Below, piece by piece: positions 1-10,590 of a stretch of 64,000 nucleotides of DNA (positions are counted from its first letter, which is position 1; each line of letters starts with the position of its first letter). The DNA is from Heligmosomoides polygyrus polygyrus (taxonomy: Eukaryota; Nematoda; Chromadorea; Rhabditida; Heligmosomidae): NCBI GenBank assembly GCA_947396885.1, contig OX377205.1, forward strand, positions 26,089,407 through 26,153,406. The letters are read 5' to 3'. Position numbers and translations under genes: made by a program. The notes beneath the pieces are model-generated. The model saw only the letters and a list, made by a program, of their open reading frames with translations. It ran no database searches and had not been told where the DNA came from.

Positions 1-567
1 TTTGTGTGCCCCAATTGACGCCCTCATTTTCGGATCTTGTCCAGGGCTACTAAACATTCCATCCTCAAGGGTCCTTGACTTTGCACCACATGTGCGGAAA
101 TGGTACAGTGTTTACATCTTCATCGACTACATTTGCTTTGCATTGTATAGGTCACGCATACAGATTGCACCGATGACATCCCACAGAAGTAGAGTGCATG
201 TCCGATCCCACAAAGAGATCACTTACCGCAGGCGTTATTCTTTACCAACCTCATCCCTGAAATTCTAAACAATAAAAGCTAGGAACTCATTGTTTTTCTC
301 AAAAAAACCATCTAAAAATTTGAGGAACAAGTTTTTTTTTAGTTTTTTTGGAAGTAAGTTGGAGGATAACGTGGAATTTATTGAGACCCGGAGTCAATGG
401 CGCGATAAGTGCTAGTAACTGGCCTGCAGGTGACAGTCGTCATCGTGCTGCTTTTCTTTCCACCAAACATCTTTCTACGTCTGATACAAGGCAGCGCCAG
501 CCAGCTGTACCGCTTTGTAGCAAGCCAGTTGCTCTGATGCTTGTAAGAAGCTCTAGAGCTAACTTAC

Positions 568-2161
568 GTGGCTTCGCTATTATTCTCAAGCATCACAGGA
601 TTGCTGCCAGGTGAATGTCCGACGAACGCACTGCATCTGAATTTTATCACCAAACATTCGATGAAGAAATATTATGGAGATAGATCAGCACTGTGATGGA
701 TTGTCTCCTATCTTTAGATCTTAATTATTTAGCTACATGTCAACACTTGTGAGTCGCATAAACTCGAATTTCGGACTCTTTCTCATCATATCACGCAAAA
801 AGCTTAACGCTATCATAGTCCGGGGGAGGCCACATAGCTAAACAGTAGGCAACAAGATGAATTGAAACTTACCGAGCGGCTCCTAGAGAACGAGCAGGAA
901 CCTAAAAGAAACCGAAAACAAGCGAACAAACGAAAAAAATAAAAATCGCCGCGGTTTACAACCGTCCCTGCGGACAAATAGCGACGGAATGGAGGCATGC
1001 CGCGTGCTGGCCGCCGGCTGACATATTATAACCAGGATCTAACATGGTGAGGAAGGCACACAACTTTGCCTGCTCACAACCGCAACAAATAAAATTTTTT
1101 CGTTTTTTTCTTCATGACTTTTCTTGTTTAGGTCTCACGTTGTTCGGTAAGAGCCGCTCGGTAAGTCTCAAGTGGACTTGCTACATATAATACCTTTTGA
1201 CTATGTGGCTCACCCGGACAGGGATAGATCCCTTAACGCCTCTAAATCTCTAAATCCTTGAATGCTGTCGCAGTTGAAGAAGGGCATTAAGGAGGTGAGA
1301 GATTTTGGTGGCTAACGGATCTAGGCTCCTACCTGTTGCCTTTCTAGTTATCTAGCTATCTAGGCGTTTTTGGACACTTACCCATTTCCCTTAATGTTCT
1401 TAATTTCCACATAGTCTGGTTCGTTACCACGAGCTTTGAAGCGAATGCAGGTGTTCTCTGTGATTGACTGCATTGCGGTAGTAATTATGCTCGTCTTAGC
1501 GCCTAAAACGTTAGGGATCAGAATCTGAGTAAGAAAGTAGGTCAACTTTTGTTGTTGTTAGCAGAGTATCTTTTGTTTTGGTTTTTGGATACACTGTACT
1601 TAATGAAGGAACAGGTTAAGAAAATCATGACCGCCAGTGAGGTCTCGCTTCAGCTATGCAGCATTCGTTCGGATGTAAGAGCTTTACATTTGGTTTTTGC
1701 TCCTTTGAATGAACAGTTGAAAAACATAGGAACCAGTCTCTGTTTGAGTGCGACTTACCATAATCTGCACTTATCACATAAGGAATCACAGTGAATCCGG
1801 ACTGATCTCTGGTCTCCCATTTCCTCGTCGAGTTGGGCTCTATTGCGTTAAACAGCTTTCTGGAACAAAACGTGTCTACGTCTCCGAACAACTTAAATCC
1901 TTTCTTTTTGCTAGAAAGTCTTTGTGGATACCTGGGTCCCGAGCGGAGCTGCATAATATCCTGTTCACCGCCGACATTGAAAATGTCGATGACTCTAGGC
2001 TGAAATATCGATTTAAGAGATTTAGAGAGATTCAAGCACTGTGTACGTGCTGCATCTCAGTCATGTGCCATAACTTATGAGGACTGCACTATCACCTCAG
2101 CATGAAGTGTCTGGACGAGTATTGCGAAAAGCCAAACAGTCAAGAGGTACGCTGCCGGCAT
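568..2161 (-). CDS. Astacin zinc metalloprotease, left copy (5' exons only; rest lies beyond the window)
   Basis: Four exons are visible on the minus strand: 2161-2096, 1999-1759, 1502-1382 and 636-568. Exon 1 encodes a signal peptide with a hydrophobic core LLTVWLFAILV and a likely cut after LHA. Exon 2 carries the propeptide with an EQDI motif (putative aspartate switch, D36) and the mature start around [11 protein letters not shown]. Exon 3 holds the astacin TCIRF segment; exon 4 holds CSAFVG. Acceptors are TTTCAG, TTTTAG and TTCAG; donors are GTAAGT or GTAAG after exons 2-4 and a weaker GTGATA after exon 1. Phases are 0, 1, 2 and 2, matching the right copy exactly. The zinc-binding exon should lie about 90 bp left of the window. 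Compared with the right copy the propeptide differs at K/Q, D/N and S/F positions, and exon 3 has one A/T change. An in-frame ATG at 2263 is possible, but the 2161 start places the signal peptide at the N-terminus. Confidence 0.85.
811..1231 (-). mobile_element. hAT-like MITE, left-arm copy
   Basis: This is a 421-bp non-coding element in the third intron of the left astacin copy, flanked by CTTAACGC on both sides (803-810 and 1232-1239), an 8-bp target duplication. It matches the right-arm copy at 4810-5307 in reverse orientation but has lost about five terminal bases on one side. Internal inverted segments (ACTTACCGAGCGGCTC against GAGCCGCTCGGTAAGT) lie near 868 and 1150. An 8-bp duplication with short terminal repeats is typical of hAT elements; the family assignment is inferred from that alone. 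Confidence 0.7.
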
Positions 2162-3739
2162 AACCTGAATTTTGCATTGCTTATTGGGCTGGACACTGAC
2201 TGTGTTGCAACGAGAAACAACACTATTTCCAACACATTTTCTAAACAAATGTTGATGAAGCAAATCTGTAAGGCGCTCTGGAAAAAGTTGAGGAGATTAA
2301 GGACTAAAATGTGTTGCATTAGGTGAATATTTGCTACTGTAGACTGCCTTATATGAACGGATAGGTATTCTCTGCTGCTAGGTGGTTTCTATACATAGAA
2401 GTGGTAGGGTAAGCAGTAAGCAAGGGTGACGAAAAGGAAATGAATCAATCACAGGAGCGTAGGCATTCGCATAGAGGGAACATGAACCGACTAGAACGAT
2501 CTCAAGATGTTCGGTGCGACTTTTATAGCAATGCCGTTTAAATTGATTCAGTGCTGTTACAATACACATTTCTGGGAAATTTCATAGGATGAGGGATGGT
2601 CCTGTAGAATCACGTGGGAATTTCAGAAATTTTCTCATAACACTTGAGATCTAAACGGCTTCCAAACTTGAGAAAATTGGTTGCGGGAAAAGCGTGTTGG
2701 GCTAATGACTGCTAGATTGTGGGCCGAAAGAGAGCTCATGTCGACGAAGTTACACTAGCATGAAACGTGCTTCACTTGCACGACACTTCAGCTTGGATGT
2801 GTGCGTCACTGAGCAAGCTTGCAGCCAAAGTCGGTATAGCAAGAAGAGAAAGAATTTTGCAATCATCCCCTAGTGTACACTGCCAAGATTGCTTGAATTT
2901 GGTGACACTATTAGAATAGGGAAGAAATTGTCATGTATTGTTTAGAAAAAACTTCAAGGCCCAATAGTGCCCAAAACTTCTGCTAGTGTGCATGGCCGAC
3001 ATTCTGGATGTATTTTGCAATTCTCCTCGAGAATAATCTTTTTTTTTATTCTGCGATCCCCCTCGAGAATATTCTCGAGGAGAATTGCAAAATACATCCA
3101 GAATGTCGGCCATGCACATTAGCAGAAGTTTTGGGCTCTGCTGGGCTTAGAAGTTTTTTCTAAACAATGCATGACAATTTCTTCCCTATTGTAATAGTGC
3201 CAACAAATTCAAGCATTCTTGGCAGTGTACACTAGGGGAGGATTGCAAAATTCTTGCTCTTATTGCTGCACCGACCTTGGCTGCAAGCTTGCTCATTGAC
3301 GCACAGCCAAGATGAAACGCCTTGTGTAGGTGCAGGTGAGGCACCGTTCATGGAAGTGAGTTAGGAAGTGACGCATAAGAAACTCCGTCGACATGAGCTC
3401 TATTTCGGCACTCGATCAAGCATAGCTCAAGTCGTTTCTCTGCTATCAATTTTTCCAAGTTTTGAAGCCATTTGGATCCCAAGCGTTATGAAAGAATTAC
3501 TGAAATTCCCATGCGATTCCACAGCCATCATCCGATGCAATTTCCCAGAACTGTGTATTTTGACAGCATTGGATGAAATGAAAAGGCATTGGTATAAAAG
3601 TCGCTCCAAACATCTTGGGGTCGTTCTAATCGGTTCCATGCGGAGGCCTACGCTCCTGTGATTGACTCATTTCCTTTTCGTCACCCTTGCTTACTGCTTA
3701 CCCTACCACTTCTATGTATAGAAACCACCTAGCAGCAGA
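2162..3739. promoter_or_regulatory. Shared divergent upstream region of the two astacin copies, with central hairpin
   Basis: The left start codon is at 2161 and the right one is predicted inside the N gap, so about 1.7 kb of palindromic sequence separates two divergent genes. At the centre, 2991-3034 and about 3071-3114 form a near-perfect stem of over 40 bp with a short T-rich loop. Inside the loop side, 3062-3079 is an exact 18-bp palindrome, CTCGAGAATATTCTCGAG. It contains AGAATATTCT, which fits the inverted GAA/TTC unit of a heat-shock element. No TATA box is obvious. The promoter role is inferred from position only. Confidence 0.4.
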
Positions 3740-3939
3740 NNNNNNNNNNNNNNNNNNNNNNNNNNNNNNNNNNNNNNNNNNNNNNNNNNNNNNNNNNNNN
3801 NNNNNNNNNNNNNNNNNNNNNNNNNNNNNNNNNNNNNNNNNNNNNNNNNNNNNNNNNNNNNNNNNNNNNNNNNNNNNNNNNNNNNNNNNNNNNNNNNNNN
3901 NNNNNNNNNNNNNNNNNNNNNNNNNNNNNNNNNNNNNNN
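3740..3939. other. Assembly gap (200 N)
   Basis: A run of exactly 200 N. The matching part of the left arm, 2101-2370, is 270 bp long, so the gap size is nominal. It removes the signal-peptide exon of the right astacin copy except its last two bases. Confidence 0.99.
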
Positions 3940-6900
3940 AGGTGATAGTGCAGTCCTAATAAGTTATGGCACATGACTGAGATGCAGCACGTACACAGTG
4001 CTTGAATATCTCTCAATCTCTTAAATCGATATTTCAGCCTAGAGTCATCGACATTTTCAATGTCGGCGGTGAACAGGATATTATGCAGCTCCGCTCGGGA
4101 CCCAGGTATCCACAAAGACTTTCTAGCAAACAGAAAGGATTTAAGTTGTTCGGAGACGTAAACACGTTTTGTTTCAGAAAGCTGTTTAACGCAATAGAGC
4201 CCAACTCGACGAGGAAATGGGAGACCAGAGATCAGTCCGGATTCACTGTGATTCCTTATGTGATAAGTGCAGATTATGGTAAGTCGCACTCAAACAGAGA
4301 CTGGTTCCTATGTTTTTCAACTGTTCATTCAAAGGAGCAAAAACCAAATGTAAAGCTCTTACATCCGAACGAAAGCTGCATAGCTGAAGCGAGACCTCAC
4401 TGGCGGTCATGATTTTCGTAACCTGTTCTTCCATTAAGTACAGTGTATCCAAAAACCAAAAAAAAAGATACTCTGCTATTAACAACAAAAGTTGACTTAC
4501 TTTCTTACTCAGATTCTGATCCCTAACGTTTTAGGCGCTAAGACGAGCATAATCACTACCGCAATGCAGTCAATCGCAGAGAACACCTGCATTCGCTTCA
4601 AAGCTCGTGGTAACGAACCAGACTATGTGGAAATTAAGAACATTAAGGGAAATGGGTAAGTGTCCAAAAACGCCTAGATAGCTAGATAACTAGAAAGGCA
4701 ACAGGTAGGAGCCTAGATCCATCCGTTAGCCACCAAAATCTCTCACCTCCTTAATGCCCTTCTTCAACTGCGACAGCATTCAAGGATTTAGAGATTTAGA
4801 GGCGTTAAGGGATCTATCCTTGTCCGGGGAGCCACATGGTTAAAAGGTATTATATGTAGCAAGTCCACTTGAGACTTACCGAGCGGCTCTTACCGAACAA
4901 CGTGAGACCTAAACAAGAAAAGTCATGAAGAAAAAAACGAAAAAATTTTATTTGTTGCGGTTGTAAGCAGGCAAAGTTGTGTGCCTTCCTCACCATGTTA
5001 GATCCTGGTTATAATATGTCAGCCGGCGGTCAGCACGCGGCATGCGGCTTCATGCTCCCTCACCAGCATGTTAGATCCTGGTTATAATATGTCAGCCGGC
5101 GGCCAGCACGCGGCATGCCTCCATTCCGTCGCTATTTGTCCGCAGGGACGGTTGTAAACCGCGGCGATTTTTATTTTTTTCGTTTGTTCGCTTGTTTTCG
5201 GTTTCTTTTAGGTTCCAGCTCGTTCTCTAGGAGCCGCTCGGTAAGTTTCAATTCATCATGTTGCCTAGTGTTTAGTTATGTGGCCTCCCCCGGACTATGA
5301 TAGATTCGCGTTAAGCTTTTTGCGTGATATGATGAGAAAGAGTCCGAAATACGAGTTTATGCGACTCACAAGTGTTGACATGTGGCTAAATAATTAATAT
5401 CTAAAGATAAGAGACAATCCATCACAGTGCTGATCTATCTCCATAATATTTCTTCATCGAATGTTTTTTGATAAAATTCAGATGCAGTGCGTTCGTCGGA
5501 CATTCACCTGGCAGCAATCCTGTGATGCTTGAGAATAATAGCGAAGCCACGTAAGTTAGCTCTAGAGCTTCTTACAAGCATCAGAGCCACTGGCTTGCTA
5601 CAAAGCGGTACAGCTGGCTGGCGCTGCCTTGTATCAGACGTAGAAAGATGTTTGGTGGAAAGAAAAGCAGCACGATGATGACTGTCACCTGCAGGCCAGT
5701 TACTAGCACTTATCGCGCCACTGACTCCGGGTCTCAATACATTCCACGTTATCCTCCAACTTACTTGCAAAAAAACTTAAAAAAAAACTTGTTCCTCAAA
5801 TTTTTAGATAGTGTTTTTGAGAAAAGCAATGAGTTCCTAGCTTTTATAGTTTAGAATTTCAGGGATGAGGTTGATAAAGAATAACGCCTGCGCTAAGTGA
5901 TCTCCTTGTGGGATCAGACATGCACTCTACTTCTGTGGGATGTCATCGGTGCAATCTGTATGCGTGACCTATACAATGCAACGCAAGTGTAGCCGATGAA
6001 GATGTAAACACTGTACCATTTCCGCACATGTGGTGCAAAGTCAAGGACCCTTGAGGATGGAATGTTTAGTAGCCCTGGTCAAGATCCGAAAATGAGGGCG
6101 TCAATTGGGGCACACAAAACAGCGGGCTCAGCGGATCTATATTAGACAACGCCTGCCTTTTTTATTAACGTCAAACTAACACTATTCTTATGAAGGATCC
6201 ATTTAGATGTTTGAGACACGACCTCGTTATTCACGAGTTGCTGCATGTGATCGGCTTATGGCACGAACATCAGCGCATCGATAGGGACAAGTACATCCAA
6301 GTCATCTACTCGAACATTGCCCCAGGTGAGCAGCACAAAAATCACCACGCTAGGAGGCTAAACATTAGCATACCTCGAAACAAAGGCAAAGGATAGAGTG
6401 CAGTACGACGCGCTCAAAAGGAGAGCAATACACTCCGACGACCAACGCAATCTTTAACGTTTCCGGCTCTGATTCCATCGAAACCAGTGTCGGTACAAGG
6501 AAATTTTTAGTGGCGTTAGATATACAACCACTTTCAAACTTGTTAGTTACAGATAGCGTATCTAAGAAAAGAACATTCAGATGACTGGAGCCAATTCGCC
6601 TTTGTCGGCAAAGATTTTGGGGCCACCACCTACGACCTTCCCTATGATTATACATCAGTCATGCATTACGGAAAAACAGTATTCTCGAGCAATGGAGGAA
6701 TTACCATGCAGACATTGGATCCCAAATACCAGGCAAGTGTCAAACGACGACATTCTTATAAACAACATATTGGGAAAAGCATTTTGTTATTTGTAGTTGC
6801 ACGGCAACGGAAGGTTTGTGCAGTGTTACCATTGACTAACGAAACGCTGTAATCAGATCTGGGTAAACATAGCGCAGCCAGGTCTTTCTTTATTGTAGTA

Positions 6901-7246
6901 TTGATTTGGAAAACGACATTACTTGGTACTTTTCGATTGCATTCTCATATCTCAACCTGTTCCATATAGACCTTAAACGAAATGTCTCGTTTGACTGCAT
7001 ATGTTATGTAAACTTACTGTCCCGCTTTCCCCTACTATGATCTCCGCAAGGTCAAACGTTGAACTCTCTTGAACAACCGCTGCGAAAAGGGCTTAGCAGA
7101 ACGTTGACTTTATGAGCACTCACTGACTAGTTCCTCTCAAATTTCAGGACGTAATTGGTACCGCAAAGGAGCCATCAGCAAACGACTACCGCAAGGTCTG
7201 TCTTGCATACGGCTGCCAGACCTGCATGGGAAATAAAATGCCGTGA
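3940..7246 (+). CDS. Astacin zinc metalloprotease, right copy (secreted, catalytic domain only)
   Basis: Exons: last bases of exon 1 at 3940-3941 (the rest is in the N gap), then 4038-4278, 4535-4655, 5482-5550, 6207-6325, 6581-6732 and 7148-7246 with stop TGA. With exon 1 modelled on the left copy the product is 288 residues: signal peptide 1-21, propeptide to about 82, then a catalytic domain of about 200 residues with no EGF, CUB or other tail. The zinc site [15 protein letters not shown] supplies His175, His179 and His185 and catalytic Glu176, followed by IDRD. The Met-turn SVMHY (231-235) supplies Met233 and the Tyr235 ligand. Cysteines at TCIRF, GCSAF, TCLRH and YGCQ fit the astacin disulfide pattern. 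Intron phases 0, 1, 2, 2, 1, 0 keep the frame open throughout. The fifth visible intron (6733) starts with GCAAGT instead of GT. Astacins are secreted endopeptidases; in parasitic nematodes they act in tissue invasion, feeding or moulting, but this gene's role is unknown. Confidence 0.9.
4810..5307 (+). mobile_element. hAT-like MITE, right-arm copy
   Basis: Flanked by GCGTTAAG at 4802-4809 and 5308-5315 (8-bp target duplication). The left end GATCTATCCTTGTCCGGGG is an imperfect inverted match to the right end (reverse complement GAATCTATCATAGTCCGGGG). No transposase is present. It lies in the 4656-5481 intron of the right astacin copy. About 73 bp around TTAGATCCTGGTTATAATAT is tandemly duplicated here (first unit starting near 4998, second near 5071) and single in the left arm. 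A third, diverged copy lies at about 59765-60180. Confidence 0.75.
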
Positions 7247-7285
7247 TATTCATAGCCCTCAACAGTCCGATTAGCGTACATCATT

Positions 7286-7291
7286 AATAAA
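7286..7291 (+). terminator. Polyadenylation signal AATAAA of right astacin copy
   Basis: A consensus AATAAA lies 40 bp after the TGA stop at 7244-7246, a normal 3' UTR length for a nematode gene. Confidence 0.7.
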
Positions 7292-7810
7292 TCTTGTTCA
7301 AAATCAGTGAGGACGTTCCATTACAATGGTGTTGAAATAGTCAAGACTAAGTTGGAGGAACTAAGCTGAAGTTCAAAGTCAGCGACTTTATCACTCTACA
7401 TCGATCGTTTTTGGAACTTCACCGCCACTGAAGGTTTTTATTAGTGGTTTGGTCAGTCTAAGATATGTACGAGTTTCTTGACCCGTAGAATTGGTTCTAA
7501 GAACAGGCAACGAATAAGTTTGAAAACATGAGCTCAGGACAAGATTTTTCCGGCGTCCGCAAGCTGCAATTGTATGCATCGGAACGGACTACACCATTGA
7601 GATTTAGAAGAGCTGGATGCTTGTGTTGGAGATCGCAACAGCCTGAACTTTGGATTTAAACAAACTACCGAAAAGTTTCCCCAAAAGTCGTGGTAGAAAT
7701 CCTGTTAGAAATGAAATCGAGAAATGAAGTATTTAAGCTTTTCACATGAGTCACCCAACTGAGCTGAAAAGATAAACGACAGATTCAGACAGACAGACAA
7801 TCATTTTGCG
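7292..7810. other. No gene seen
   Basis: Non-coding sequence downstream of the astacin gene. A short CAGA-rich stretch (about 7780-7800) is the only local feature. Confidence 0.5.
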
Positions 7811-10590
7811 AGATGCGCCACGCATCGTACTTCGACGAGATATTGTACAGTACCGTCGGTAAACGTTCGCCAAAACGCGGCCGGCTTCGGATTAATCCGC
7901 CGTTTCCGCCGCTTCGCCATAATTCTCTTCAAAGGTGTGGATTACAACTGTGGGCTTTAGGCTTAGTTAGTTTTTTCTGAAAAGTGAGACAGTATTCAGC
8001 CGCCAAATTGGCAGTGCATCGGGGTTCTAGGGAGACACGTCCTGCAAAGGCTACTTCGCGTGTGTAGATCTGTGTCTCCACGAGGCGAATCAGGATGAAA
8101 GCTGGATATGTTGTCAAATACCATGCAGAGATGCTGTCCCACAAAAAAGATGGAGCTGGCAGCTTACGTCTCGGAGTTTCGTTTCCTTGGAAAGGCAGTT
8201 TCCTTCGAATCCAACATTGAGATTTGACACAGTCGTCTGGCCAACCCTCGCAGAAGAGCTCCTACCACTTAGCAAAGCCTATATTTGCGATATCTTTCGA
8301 TTTTTTTCACTTGACTTTAGTCGAATTTATTACTTGAGACAGGTCCGATACTGAAGCACACTCTGTTGCCGTAATTGCAGTGACCTGACCTGCTCCTGCA
8401 AACATGTGTCCTTTGGACATGCAATCGCTACTTCTCCCCTCACTACTCACACTAACTCAACGCAGGGTCAGGATTGAGGTTCCAGAACAAAGGGGGGTCG
8501 TACTGTGACATCGTCTTTTTCTGGGGGGGGGGGCGTTGTACTTCTCCTCGTTTTAACAAAGGACTTTATCATTTTTTTCGTAGTTTCTTGTACACCTCAA
8601 AATATCCAATTCTTTTAATTTTGGCAGTCTTCAAATCAGTGTGGTCCGCTTCAATTTTCGCAGATTCCGCCTGAACGATATCGACATGACAGTTTTTTAA
8701 CCTGAAAGAGTGACATTTGCATGCAAAATTGCACTCTATAAAATATCGAGTGTTAATTGCTAGTAATCACTCAAGTGCTTCCCTTAGAAATGTTATCTGA
8801 TTTCCTGTCTTTTGTTCATCTCTTCACACAGTAAAAAATAAGCTTTGAGCTTCGATATAATTTGGGGCCGTCAACAAAATTGTCGTTTGCATAAAAATAA
8901 AATTATTTTCTACCTAAAGTAGAAAACATATATAGCTAAAATTTTGCCTTAAATAGACTCATGTTCTGCTCGATATACAGCGGAAAATATAGATTCCTGA
9001 AGCAATCTTCAATATGATCTAGGGACTCCATTTTTCCTATTCCAAAAAAAAAGTGTCTGGATAGTGCAACCCCACGGATCGCACAGAATATCGCTGCATA
9101 ACAAATTGATTTTTAATGATCAAACCTTTAAGGTTTTTCATTCATACAGGTGAAGGCTATTTCCGTGACTAGTTAATCCTTCGAATAGGTCCATTGGTGT
9201 CAGAGATAGCTGTTGCCTACACTTAAACTGTCATAAACCGAAGAGCTTTTGGAAAGGCTCGATTTTTGGTTGATTTTTGCGGAAAATCGACCAAAAGTCG
9301 AACCCCTAATCATATCGAAGATCGTAGCGAAGAGCCATGTTTTTTATGATACTAGGGCTTGAATTTTTGTGAGGTACTTTTTATGAGGTATTCCGTTTTC
9401 TGGTGTTGTTTCTTAGAGATGGAAGACATATTTCCGTGACAAGTCATCCTTTCGGTTTCGACTCATAGGTCATAGATTCAAACAGCAGTTCAGAAAAAAT
9501 TTGTAAGGAAACCACTTAAGTCATCATTAATCGATATTTTAAGGAGTACAAAAGGTTAGTGTGAGTAGCGAGAAGAGAAAAGCAGCGATTGCATTTCCAA
9601 AGAACATATGTTTGCAGGGGCAGGTCAGGTCACTGCAATTACGGCAACAGTGTGGGCTTCAGTATCGGACCTGTCTCAAGTAATAAATTCGATTAAAGTC
9701 GAGGAAAAAATTTCGAAAGATATCGCAAATATGGGCTTTGTTAAGTGGAAGGAGCTCTTCTGCGAGGGTTGGGCAGACGTCAGTGTCAAATCTCAATGTT
9801 GGATTTGAGGGAAACTGCCTTTCCAAGGAAGCGAAATTCCGAGACGTGAGTTGCCAGCTCCATCGTTTTTGTGGGACAGCATCTCTGCATGGTGTCCGAC
9901 CATATGTCCAGCTTAGACACAGATATACACACGCGAAGTAGCCTTTGCAGGACATGTCTCCCTGGAACCCAATTTGGCGGCTGAATACCGTCTTACTTTT
10001 GATCAAACTAAGCCTGAAGCCCACAGTTGTAATCCACACCTCAAAGTCGAAAACTTCAGCAAAACTCAGCCCAGAGCAAAAGTGATGCGGTCGTAAATAA
10101 TTAACGAAAATGGAAAAAATCGGCAGTTTAGGAAGCATAGAACGCTGAACTTGGTGACAAACCAGGCGAATTTGATATCAAAGAGATCGCCGTGATGAGA
10201 CAAAACCTAAAATTAGCATGAAACATATTCTCGACAGCGTTTGAAATTTTTAGGATTCCACTGGCACTCGATCCCTGCCATGGGGGAGACTCAGGGGCGA
10301 ATGTGGGTCAGGTCAAGACAATTACGGGCTCGACTAGGTCATCTCGAACTCAAAAATTTTGAAACCTTGTCAAGATTTTTACGCCATTGGGTAGATCATG
10401 TTGTTCTGATTCCAACAATGTGCCTTTCATTGAATATAAGCGACTTTGAAGAGAGTTATGGCAAAGTGGCGGAAACGGCGGATTAATCCGCCGCCGGCCG
10501 CGTTTTGGCGAACGTTTACCGACGGTACTGTAGAGGCAATTCAAGTGCGCATTCGTCTATTACTGTAACTTCACGCCGGTCCAACTTCAG
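7811..10590 (-). repeat. SINE copy (minus) split by the 7848-10530 element
   Basis: 7811-7847 (GATGCGCCACGCATC and following) and 10531-10590 (GAGGCAATTCAAGTGCGCAT and following) are consecutive parts of the tRNA-derived SINE found across this window. They join cleanly once the TA-flanked element between them is removed. The copy is diverged and fades out toward its tRNA-like end, so no A or B box is recognisable. Confidence 0.65.
7848..10530. mobile_element. Long-terminal-inverted-repeat DNA element with TA target site (Tc1/mariner-type, non-autonomous)
   Basis: The ends are CAGTACCGTCGGTAAACG and its reverse complement CGTTTACCGACGGTACTG, flanked by TA on both sides (7846-7847 and 10531-10532). 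CAGT ends and TA duplication are typical of Tc1/mariner elements. The inverted repeats are unusually long: 7848-8467 matches about 9565-10530 in reverse, with roughly 400 bp of the right arm (10040-10445) missing on the left. The unique centre, about 8468-9564, has an 11-base G run near 8522 and no recognisable transposase. An open frame in the right arm (10138-9659, minus strand) has a poorly conserved partner in the left arm and is probably fortuitous. Confidence 0.75.

Larger units (their letters stand above)
1..6118. repeat. Giant imperfect palindrome (head-to-head inverted duplication)
   Basis: The first bases of the window (TTTGTGTGCCCCAATTGACG) recur in reverse complement at about 6099-6118, and the match continues inward to a centre near 3050. 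Position 2991 pairs with 3114, 2371 with 3739 and 2101 with the base just after the N gap. The arms differ by scattered substitutions, a 73-bp tandem duplication present only in the right arm, and small indels. They are therefore not one read folded back without change. Each arm carries one astacin gene pointing away from the centre. The left end coincides with the window edge, so the true extent is unknown. The alternative is two haplotypes joined in inverted order during scaffolding; the N gap makes this a serious possibility. Confidence 0.93.

Noticed and set aside
1625..2035. 136-codon frame (and 4002-4412 in the other arm) as a single-exon gene
   Set aside because: It is the astacin exon read through into its introns; the true exon is 1759-1999 (4038-4278).
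1748..2080. 110-codon plus-strand frame, and its mirror on the minus strand at 4289-3729
   Set aside because: It is antisense to the astacin propeptide exon. The opposite strand has TTTCAG and GTAAGT borders and astacin motifs.
3687..3959. Frames crossing the N gap
   Set aside because: Most of the translation is X; they reflect the gap, not a gene.
9659..10138. 159-codon minus-strand frame
   Set aside because: It lies in the inverted arm of the TA element and the matching left arm does not keep it open; no transposase motif.
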